Of a DNA stretch of 64,000 nt, positions 13,041-24,100 are shown piece by piece (the first letter of the stretch is position 1; every line of letters begins with the position of its first letter). The stretch spans positions 8,749,501 to 8,813,500 of the forward strand of contig CM061098.1 of NCBI GenBank assembly GCA_030770545.1, in the 5' to 3' direction. The notes beneath the pieces are model-generated. The model worked only from the letters and a program-made list of their open reading frames with translations, did no database searches and was not told the origin of the DNA. A program made the translations under genes and the position numbers. This stretch comes from Macropodus opercularis (Eukaryota; Chordata; Actinopteri; Anabantiformes; Osphronemidae).

Positions 13041-13178
13041 GTTCCCCCCCACCCCTCCAGGGTTAGGGGTCAGAGCTCAAAGGCCAGGCTGCGGCTCTCA
13101 GTCAGGGTAGAGTGGGGCACAGGTGGCCATAACAGGAAGTTCCTCTTCAGAGGGAGAGTAACTGTGAACATGGAAACC
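13041..13178 (-). promoter_or_regulatory. kcnk4 leader exon with a short upstream ORF
   Basis: A plausible 3' splice site on the minus strand (TGTTTTCAG just above 13178) begins an exon that runs into the kcnk4 start codon. It contains an ATG at 13169-13171 whose frame runs 33 codons to TGA at 13070-13072, ending 29 bases before the main start. The first, more distal leader exon and the promoter were not identified. Confidence 0.4.
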
Positions 13179-16100
13179 TGAAAACACACGACTTTATTTT
13201 GTGAAAAAGACTCCAGCGTAGTCAATACAGCAACAAGCAATTAAGAATGAATCTTTACAGCTGTGTTCAAATGCACAGGACAGTATGAAAGTGTATGAAA
13301 CGAGTCAAAGCTGGATTTGTTTTACTTTAACTAATCCATAACTGAAAGCCAGTATTACACAACTGTTCTGTACTGTCCGTGTGTAAACAGATCTGTCCCT
13401 CCAGACACACTGTTGTGTTTCCTCTGTGTCACAGTGACGTATTGTGTGATGCTATGAAAGCTGAAACCTGTTTAACTTGGATGAATCGCTGCAGAGACGA
13501 ACCGTACGAAGTCAGCAGAGTTCGCTGGAGACGTGCACCTTGCACATGCAACGAATGAGAGGAACAGACAGTCAACAGAGCTGTTCTTCCCTGTCGTTTG
13601 AATATATCGAGGGCTCTATAGGGCCAGTACCTTAATTGCCGCTGTCGGGAGCTCATCCCATGGTGAAGCTCCACGGATCACGTGACAGTGAAATGTGTTC
13701 AGTGGTGGAGGACTCTCGGCCCATTTCTTTCTCACTTTGACGAGAGCCTAAAGGAACACAACACCTTTAAGTTGGCACATTTCCCTAATTCTCCCTCTGT
13801 TTCAGCAGTGGGGTATGAGTGGCATTAACTAAGTGCTCACAACATAGAGACTTTGTCATAATAGCCAGGGAGAGACTGACGCACACCAGGCCATCCTGCC
13901 AGCGGCCCCACAAACGATTAGGCTCAGCCAAAATGGCAGACATATGCCTTAACGTTATTCAAAAACAAGTTTAGTGCTTATCTTCATTTGGCTTCTAATG
14001 TGTTCTTTGAACTGTGTTTAGGTTTGTGACACACACACACCAGGATTAGAAGATTTCACTCTGGGTCCATCGTTTGGTCGTCTCAGTGGGGAACTTGACA
14101 GTGTTCTGAGATTTGCCAGAGTCAGGCTGACTGTTAGCATTCTGTGCTAATGGACTGCTGGCTTTGCTTGGAGTGGGCAGTCTTGCTCTCTGCCCCTGGC
14201 TTCAGCACCGACAAATATGATTAGTTATCACTGTCTAAGCCTCTGCTGGCATATTTTGATATTTTGCTAAGATATGGAGTGAGAGGGGCTTAGAAGGAGC
14301 AGAGCTGTGGCCGAGGGACTGATCTAATCCTTAGATAAACACTGGGGCAGGTGGGGTAATAAATCACGAGGTGAGCTGTTTGAAAAAGAAGCATGAGGCC
14401 CGGACAAGACTCTTGTGGATTATTGTTAGGTTTACATTAAAGGCAGGTGTTATGAGACAAATCTGACCAGAGATGTGAGATGAACTACAAAGACAAAACT
14501 TATAAATACAGTCTGTATAATAAAAGTTTATAAATTCTACTGAAGCCCCATTGTCCAAGATCCAATTTACATTTAATTGATTTGTTAATCTCAACATGTT
14601 CATGGATTGTTGTTTACATTAATAGTGATTGTGTTGATCTATAATTCAAAAAATCTATAACCTAAGGTTGTACAGTGTGTATGTGACGACATCATGTGGA
14701 AGACTTTACATTTTATTTCTTGGAACATTAATTTCATTTTAGATAAGATCATAGACATTTAATCTTCTATAACAAGAGTCTGCTACAGAAAATGACACTT
14801 TACTCTGCTTCCTTTGAAGCATGTTTAAATTCATTTGACATTAATATTTGTATCTCTTAATGATGTCGGCAGTATTCTATGTGAAGCACAATCTATTCTG
14901 AAGCCAGAGAAAGTGCAGCACATTTCTATGACGATAAACGGAATCACCGTTTATTTTGCATTAACTGTTATATTTAAACAAATAAAGCATTAGGGTCTGT
15001 GCATGACACAGATGATAAATACAGATTTTTTCCCACCCCATTACTTCCTAGCAAAGCACCAGAAATGAATAAACAGCCTGAGGCTGAAGCTGTAGTATCC
15101 ACTGGAGACTTTACAGTGCCGTGCAAAATACAGCTCCTTCAGATGAATTTAGCCCTGAAAGGATTTGCCTCTTTTCTAGTGAGCTAACACTGACGTCAGA
15201 AAGAGATCACAGGTTACAACTCTGCTGCTCTGGTTTCATGCTCTGGGAAAGAGTGATTCTCAAAATAATGATTGGACTGTTAGGCTACAGACGATTTACA
15301 GAAAGACAAACTGGCTCAAACTTTGCTCCAAGGCTGCAAAACAGAACAGGACTGTTTGCAGTTATATCAGCAGCAGCAGTTGTGCTTGTAGGAAGGCAGA
15401 CGCATGAATTGTTACATTTTGTTGCAAACTAACCTAATGTAGTATCAGGGTTAAGAGAATTTGTATGGGCAGAGATGCTAGAGCAGGGGAGCGACCTCTC
15501 TAAAAGTGAAGTTATAACTTTTAGTCAGTGTATGAAGGACTAAATCCAACCAGCATTCATATTTTAAAAGAACATTAAAAGTGACAAGAACAGAATTGAG
15601 CTCTTTAAAAACGTTTCAATTTGAAGCAATCACCCTAAAGTAGTGAAGTCCTACCTTCAGTTTGATGAAATGTTGGAATCTGCGTTCACCTCACGTAGCA
15701 TCGTCGTTCTCTCGCCATTCAGGACTTGACAAGCAGCTACGCGTGTTTTCAAAGTACATGTGTTTTCTCCTTGGAAGGTGTTTCCCCATTCTCATGACCC
15801 TACATCACTCCGACAAGGGAGGAAAGATGGGAGGAGGAGGAGGGTTTGAAAGAGACGGGACTGGGGCGCGAGTGCATTTGAAGTCCATTACAGCACTGAG
15901 AATATGATTTAGTGCAGTCACTGTGGAGGAAGAGCGTCGGGCCTGGAGTTTCCTGAGCTGGACATGGGGGGGGCTTAGCTCTCTACATCCTTCATGTCTC
16001 AAGTCTTTTTGGGAAGTAAAGAGAGACACATTTCTGTCTTGCACTTGAGGATAAATTGTACCTTGAAATGAAACAGACTTACCTGTACCAGACTTTTTAC

Positions 16101-18140
16101 CTTCATTCACTGCATCTTAAATATTTTCAGTACCTTCCTAACAACGTAACTAAAAGCCACATGTACACCAGCAGTGTGAAACTCATCTCACACAAAGCCT
16201 TCAGCAAACCAAACCAGACCTGCTGAACAACCAGCAACAGCCTTAAACTTAAAGGTGCCCAGAGACAAATGAATCCACAAGACATTAAATTAAGAGCTTT
16301 TATTTGAGCAGCAAACACAAGATACATTTATTTCAAAGTGTCCAAAATAAGGCAACAGGATACACAGCGAGTTTCTCAGGAGTCTGATACTCCCACCTCG
16401 GAGACTACAGATCCCAGAGTAAAGGCAACAAAGTATGCGCTGGTATTAACATAGCAGATGGTATCGAGTCGGGGCTGTAACATTTAACAAACAAAAACCA
16501 GCAACTCTAAATAAAATGTAAATATTTAAAAAACTAATTACAAAAAAAAAAGTTTCAAATCATTTTAAATAATCTTTAAAAAAACATTGAACAACTGCAC
16601 AAGCCTTTAGGAGGGGTTCACATTCTAGTATGAACTATATATGTGCATACAAATAGCTATGTTAAACAAAAAAGTTCACCTACTGTTCCCTCGGTTCATG
16701 TTGGTCACTTCTGGGATTTGGGAAAAGCCCGGGTTCCAGGCTCTGAGAATGGCTAAACTTAAAACAGGCAGAAAATGTTGACTGGTGGATGCACTTGCAC
16801 AAATGCTCCTCTCTGACAGGACAGATATGACAGAGTACAATGAGCCCTTAATACAGAAAACTTTAGGAAAGAAACCTTGCAGCCAGTGTGAACAGGAGAA
16901 ACTACATCCAAGACCCTGCTAGGCACATGTGAACAATGTGAACTGATCCTTTTCATAACCAGTCAAAGCAAAGCGGTGACAACCCTTTAAAACATAAATA
17001 CAAAACCCAACACATCCACTATGTACAGAAATATTCGCTACTGCTGTCTATAGTATATAATTCTCTAAGAAACTGCATTAAACTCAAATAAATTACTGAA
17101 AAGAAAGTGGAATCTATCTATACATTCTGCTAGTGAGATAAATAAACGTCAGTTTTTTTAAAGTCCATTGCAAAGGTCTTTATTGTACGACAGGGAAGCA
17201 GAGGAGAGGAGAGGGAGCCGTGTGCATCACCATACATGGATAGGAAAGAACAAGTAGCCTGAGTCAGACTTGCTCGCCCCTCTCTCTCTGCCATGCACGC
17301 GTGCTCACACACACCATCAAGACTTCAACACGTATGTGCATATTCACAACGTTCACACACAATCACTGTGCGTCTACAAACTAATCTGTAAATGCTGGCC
17401 TCTACTAAAGCACATTCAAGTGTCCATAAATAAAGTCACTTCAAGAATTAGAAAGGAAAAGTACTGATACATCACATTTTCAGGCATCCCTTAGATTCAC
17501 TTTGACAAAAGTAAAGTAAGGAAAAATGTAATAGTCTTCCTAACATTACTTGACAAGATAACTAGGCACTGTGTCGTTCAAACGAGGGCCACAGGTTAAA
17601 TCAAATCACTAAAACCTAGACGCTAATAAACCACATCTGCACCTAAATGTACAGGTGATCGCAAGGTCACAGTATTATTTATAAAAGGAAAGTCTACACC
17701 CAACAATTAGAGAATCAACTATCCACCATTAAGATGCTTTAGTTCTTCTGGCAGTAAAGGCCCAGTAATGTCCCAGTAGATTGTCCAATAATAAAGTTCA
17801 TTGTCAGGTAACACTCAGTTCCTTCAACATTTGCTGGCAACAAACAAGTAAGCAAATGTAAATGTAAAACCATAACTAAGCCATTTTATTCCCAGCTACT
17901 AACTATAGGCAGCAGCACTTCAGAAGACACAACTGCAGCACATACAGGAGCCTTGTTGTTACAGCTCCACATGCTTCATTTTAGGTAAATGTATACACTA
18001 ATATCAAATAAAATAACAATCCATAAATAATAAAATGTGTTGTGAGATCCTTTACAAAACCGCATAGTTCTTGGGACATACAATCTATGCAAAAGTTATT
18101 CCAGTTTTCTCTGTGTTTACTGCTTTTCTGAAGGTGAGCT
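13179..18140. other. kcnk4 upstream region and cenpf 3' flank, no coding gene seen
   Basis: No splice-consistent coding exons were found. The right-hand part (about 16.3-18.1 kb) is AT-rich and probably includes the cenpf 3' UTR. AATAAA on the minus strand occurs at 17885-17890, among other places. The left-hand part should contain the kcnk4 promoter and distal leader exon. Confidence 0.45.
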
Positions 18141-21100
18141 TCAATCAGTCTCCTCTTCTCCTGGGTGTTTCTGGGAGGCAGGCACCACAGTTGTCCCTAA
18201 TAAACCTCTTCTCACAATGTAGGGACAGGATGGGCCACTGGGGATGTCAGCAAAACCTGCAGGATGGGAGGAGGATTAAGGAAATTTGACAAAGAACAGT
18301 GTGTGAAAGACACAAAACCAATTTCTTCTGTTGGGCAAAATGAAGTGGTTTCGTATCATTGAAAGCACATGAACTTGGTGAACAGAGGCAGTTTTCCAGC
18401 TAAGAGAGTTACCTTTCATTACAACTTCTGGCAGCCCATAGGGTTCATACTCTGTGTCATCAAAGGCAGCTGACAGCTGAGTCCTGTTTCGGCGGATTCT
18501 TTCAGCTAGACGGGCAGGATCCGCCGGGATGGGAAAAGAACTTGTGAACAATATTTCGTCTCCTGGCTCTGCTGCCTTAGGTATTAGGGCAGGAGAGACA
18601 GGTGGGGAGTCCTCCATGTTTGTGGAGTCCTCCTCCGTCTGTGTGTACACGCAGTGGAGTTCAGATGCTGCTCGACCACTGTGAGTCCAAAAACCGTCCT
18701 CTGTTTGACTACAGACACTTTTCATTTCTATGCTGAAGTTTGGGTTGAGCTCTTGATTTGCTGTCTGACCCTCAAGGAGATCTTTGGTAATTTGGTGTTG
18801 ATGCACATCTTCGGGTGAAATCTGGATGGGTGTAATGTCTGACTTCTCTGTGTGTCGTAGTGGACTGGTAGGTTGGTTTTCATTTTCAGACTCCTATAGC
18901 AAGAGACAAAACCAAACAGGTAAAAGCAGAGTCTTTAAAGCAATGTGTACATAAAACACACACAAAGTACAGGACACAAATGTGATTATTATGTTAATAA
19001 CACAATCAAGTCCTGTTTACACTTACAATTTGTTTTGCAAAGAATCAGAACTGCTCCATATCATTTTCAGCGATGAATTATTTATTATCAGAAACGTTGA
19101 GTTCGGTCTCACTATAGACCGACTTTCTGTTACATGTTACATGAGAAGTGCCTTTGGATTAAGCAGTGGTTACCTGCTTTTACTTATATAAAAAGAGGAT
19201 AAACAAATACAGTAGCCCAATATGTACAAATGTACCTTGTCACGAGTGTCCTGACTGTACTGCTGAAGTGCAGACGTCGTTTTGGAAGGATAAAGAATCT
19301 TTGGTTCAGGAAGGTTGATGTGCTGCAGTCTAGTGGTAAAACAAACAAAAAAAGTCATTGAAAAATACCTGATCATAGGACAACAGATCAGAAATCAGTG
19401 TGTTTACTTTGTAAATGAGTATCATAGCTGAATACGGAATAATGGAATACCTACAGTTTATTCATTTCCTAAAACCTTCCTTTAACTGTGTCGGCTTCAA
19501 TCGAAGCATTTAAATGAACACAGAAATATAAAGAATCACATTTTTGAATGGTTTTGATTGGTAGCTTTAAATGGAAGTTGTTGCCATTTATTTTTAAGGC
19601 ATTTAGTTTTGCTACAGTATGAGCGTGTTACCTGGAGAACAACATGCGGCCTTGTAGCTTGTTGGAGGAGCAGGAGAGGAACAACTCATCTTCTCTGGTT
19701 ACGGTCATTTTATCTGGGCCACCCTGAGGACCCAGCAGCTGCTGCTGAGCCTGGTTATCATGTTGCTGGTTTGACTGTGTGATTGCAGAGAACTGGTCCT
19801 GAGTCTCAACCTGGTTTTCTGTGTTGGAAAATATCTGGTCAAATGTTGGAGCTGGCTGAGAGGCCAGTCTCCACACAACAAGCTCGTCTGCCTGCTGCTG
19901 GATCTGCTCTGTGAGAGCCTGTACCTTCGTCTGCAGCGCCACCACCTGGACAGGGAAAACAAGACAGGAGGTGAAATGAAACAACAAAACTAGAAAAAGC
20001 ATTTCCATAAGAAAATGCACTGTGAATGCTTTATGCTGAATGTATTCCCAATAACTGCTGACTGTAGCTCGAGATTTTAAAAAGTTCTTAAAAGTAGTTC
20101 AAGAAAAATAGAAGTGGATAGAATAGGCTTGTACAGGTCCAGAACAAGTTAAAAGTCTTAAATTTCAAAATAAAGCATAATGAAAAAATATTAAGTAAGT
20201 ATTAATAATTCAACAATTTAATAAAAGTATAGATAACCCCTAAAGATATGTTGATTGAATTTTGCAAGACTTTCCTGACATTGCTGAAGCTTTACAAGCT
20301 TTGTTACAACAAGCAGAACATCCAGATTCAATGTGCTCGTAACAAACATCAGTCTGAAGACAGTTGCATCGGCTGGGGTTCGAACCGAGGTCTCCCGCTT
20401 TGCAGTGCAGCAGATCAACCGCTCGGCCAACTGAATAACTGAATCGGCCGCGCCCGAAGGTGTATTAGACCCTCAGCTTGGTAACAAACATCAGTCTAAA
20501 AACAGTTGTCTTGACCGGGGATTGAACTCGTGGCCTCTGACTCTGGAGCTCACCGCACTATCCACTAGGCCACTGGGCTGCTTGAAATACCAGTTCGCGA
20601 AGGTCTATAAGAAGCTGACAGCAGCAGCAGCTGTGGCTATGAAACGATAGAAACGAAGCCCGCTAAACGGGTTCGTAGCGGCGAAACCGTAACAGTAATC
20701 ACAACAACCACCACATCAAATGAAAGCAGAGACTTTAATCTACAACCTGTGTGAGTTTCATGTCGAAAGGCTGACAATTGTTGAATTTATAGCGAGTTCA
20801 AAACGTTCAGATGTGTCTTTTCTGTCTCGCGAGCCAGGCGAATTAATGGCGGCCGCTACGAGACAAATACGGCGAAATGTGTCGGTCTTTCGAGTTTGTC
20901 ATGTGCCCAGTTAGCAAGTAGACAAGTGTGTCTACATCTGAGTGAAAGAATCTTTTAAAAAGAGCGAAAATTGCGGCCGTAGCGACATTTTACAAGTGAC
21001 AGTTTCAAGCTTGTGGCAAAAAAGACGATGAAAACGAAGCCCGCTAAACGGGTTCGTAGCGGCGAAACCGTAACAGTAATCACAAAGACCACCACATCAA

Positions 21101-24100
21101 ATGAAAGCCAATACTTTAATCTATAACCTGTGTGAGTTTCGTGTCGAAAGACTGACAATTGTTGAATTTATATCGAGTTCAAAACGATCAGATCTGCTCG
21201 CGAATCAGGCAAATTAATGACGCAAAAGCGGCCGCTGCCGCTGCTACGAGACAAATACGGCGAAATGTGTCGGTCGTTCGGTTTTGCCATGTGCCCAGTT
21301 AGCAAGTAGACAAGTGTCTCTACATTAGAGTGAAAGAATCTTTTAAAAAGAGCGAAAATTGCGACCGTGGCGACATTTTACAAGTGAAAGTTTATAGAGA
21401 AACCGCGGTTTAAATGTACTTCATTCTACAACCTGAGTGAGTTTCATGTCGGAAAACTCACAATTGTTGAATCGTCAGCGATTTCAAACCGCTGTAACTG
21501 TCAACACACACTGTTTAAGGCATCAAAGCTCAAACAGCGTAACTTGGAAGCAGAACATAGATGCCTTGAGCGGGATTTGAACTGGGGTCTCTTGCGGGAG
21601 AGTCCAGTTGCCCTATACAGCTTCCCATTCATTTTCAATGGGGAAAAAAAAGTGAAAATAGCTTAATATTTCAAAAAGTATAAAAGATATCAAAAAGTTG
21701 TATAGAAGCACTCGATTCCCGGAAAAGCTGCACATTTTAATATTTGAATGGTTCCAATAGCTCAAACGGTGTGGCACTAGTTAGATGCCAAAAAACGTAC
21801 GGAAGAACTATAATAAAAAAGATTCGGAAAACAATACTGTGAATGCTTTAAAGCATTCACAGTGACTAGAAAAAGCATTTCCATAAGAAAATGCACTGTG
21901 AATGCTTTATGCTGAATGTATTCCCAATAACTGCTGACTGTAGCTCGAGAGTTTAAAACGTTCTTAAAAGTAGTTTAAGAAAAATAGAAGTGGATAGAAT
22001 AGGCTTGTACAGGTCCAGAACAAGTTAAAAGTCTTAAATTTCAAAATAAAGCATAATGAAAAAATATTAAGTAAGTATTAATAATTCAATAATTTAATAA
22101 AACACAGGTGAGTTGATCTACACAGTAAAAGTATAGATAACCCCTAAGATATGTTGATTGAATTTTGCAAGATTTTCCTGACATTGCTGAAGCTTAAAAA
22201 GCTTTGTTACAACAAGCAGAACATCCAGGTTCAATGTGCTGGTAATAAACATCAGTCTGAAGACAGTTGCCTGGACTGGGGTTCGAACCGGGATCTCCCG
22301 CTTCGCAGCGCAGCAGATTAACCGCTTGGCCATTTAAGAAGCTGAAATCGGCCGCGTCCGAAGGTGTATTAGACCCTCATCTTGGTAACAAACATCAGTG
22401 TAAAATTAGTTGACACGACCGGGGAATGAACCCGTGGCCTCAGGGTCCAGAGCTCACCACACTTTCCACTAGGCCAACAGGCAGCTTGAACCATCAGCTC
22501 GCGAAGGTCTATAAGAGGCTGACAGCAGCAGCGGCTGCGGCTACGAAACGATAGAAACGAAGCCCGCTAAACGGGTTCGTAGCGGCGAAACCGTAACAGT
22601 AATCACGACAACCACCATATCAAATGAAAGCCGAGAGTTTAATCTTCAACCTGTGTGAGTGTCATGTCGAAAAACTGACAATTGTTGAATTACAGCGAGT
22701 TCAAAACGATCAATCTGCCTGCTAATGAGGCGGGCAGATGACACAGAGGCAGCCGCTACGAGACAAATACGACAAAATGTGTCGGTCTTTCGGTTTTGCC
22801 ATGTGCCCAGTTAGCAAGTAGACAAGTGTGTCTACATCTGAGTGAAAGAATCGTTTGAAAACAGCGAAAATTGCGGCCGTGGCGACAATTTACAAGTGAA
22901 AGTTTTAAGCTTGTGACAAAAAGACGATTAAAACAAAGCCCGCTAAACGGGTTCGTTGCGGCGAAACCGTAACAGTAATCACAAAAACCACCACATCAAA
23001 TTAGAGCCAAGACTTATATCTACAACCTGTGTGAGTTTCATGTCGGAAGATTGACAATTGTTGAATTTACAGCGAGTTCAAAACGCTCAAATCTGCTCGC
23101 GAATAAGGCAAATTAGTTAGCAAGTAGACAAGTGCCTCTACATTAGAGTGAAAGAATCTTTTAAAAAGAGCGAAAATTGCGACCGTGGTGACATTTTACA
23201 AGTGAAAGTTTATATAGAAACCGCGGTTTGAATGTACTTCGTTCTACAACCTGAGTGAGTTTCATGTCGGAAAACTCACAATTGTTGAATCGTCAGCGAT
23301 TTCAAACCGCTGTAACTGTCAACACACACTGTTTAAGGCATCAAAGCTTGGAAGCAGAACATAGATGCCTTGAGCGGGATTTGAACTGGGGTCTCTTGCG
23401 GGAGTGTCCAGTTGCCCTATACAGCTTCCCATTCATTTTCAATGGGGAAAAAAAAGTGAAAATAGCTTAATATTTCAAAAAGTATAAAAGATATCAAAAA
23501 GTTGTATAGAAGCACTCGATTCCCGGAAAAGCTGCACATTTTAATATTTGAATGGTTCCAATAGCTCAAACGGTGCGGCACTAGTTAGATGCCAAAAAAC
23601 GTACGGAAGAACTATAATAAAAAAGATTAGGAAAACAATACTGTGAATGCTTTAAAGCATTCACAGTGATAAAGTCATTAGGCAAACTGAAAGACAAAAA
23701 TACACACCAATCTTCGTGGTAGGTCAAAGCTAAGCCATAAAACGTTTGATAGAAACTAAATTGAATGTGTTGTATTTGCCATTACTTGTTGATTAAGTTA
23801 AATAAAGTTCAGCAACATTAAAACACATTTAATGTCTGTTTATGTGCATTGCGTGTCATCCTTCAGTACAATGTGTCTTAGTATCGTACTGAGACTGCAT
23901 ACTGTCACTGTACCTGTTGCTCTAGGTGCTTGACCTGAAGCTGAGACTCTTCCTCGTGTCCTTCTTCAGCGCACTGTGTCTTTTCATCGTCCTGTTCATC
24001 TTCCATCCTTCTCTCATTCTGCAGTAGTGATTCTACGTATTCAGTACCGATGTTTGATTGATTGTCCTTCATCAAGCAGGACATAGCAAGATTTCCTGCG

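Larger units (their letters stand above)
19989..23668. mobile_element. tandem duplication of a non-autonomous TIR element
   Basis: Two copies, 20018-21864 (1847 bp) and 21894-23668 (1775 bp), lie in the cenpf intron 19946-23913. Each starts CACTGTGAATGCTTTA and ends TAAAGCATTCACAGTG, a perfect 16-bp terminal inverted repeat. The 29-bp flank 19989-20017 is repeated at 21865-21893, so flank plus element were duplicated together with a period of 1876 bp. No transposase-like ORF was found, so the element is non-autonomous and I cannot assign a superfamily. No target-site duplication is obvious. Each copy carries three tRNA-like segments and an internal repeat about 380 bp long. Confidence 0.75.

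Noticed and set aside
12753..13052. kcnk4 start at 13052
   Set aside because: That position is GTG on the coding strand; the ATG at 13040 aligns with the start of mammalian TRAAK.
20218..20430. Short ORFs inside the TIR element
   Set aside because: They run through tRNA-like sequence, show no transposase motif, and are not kept equally in both copies.
20368..20437. A functional nuclear tRNA gene
   Set aside because: Only A- and B-box-like motifs are convincing; the anticodon loop would be too large and the acceptor arms do not pair well.
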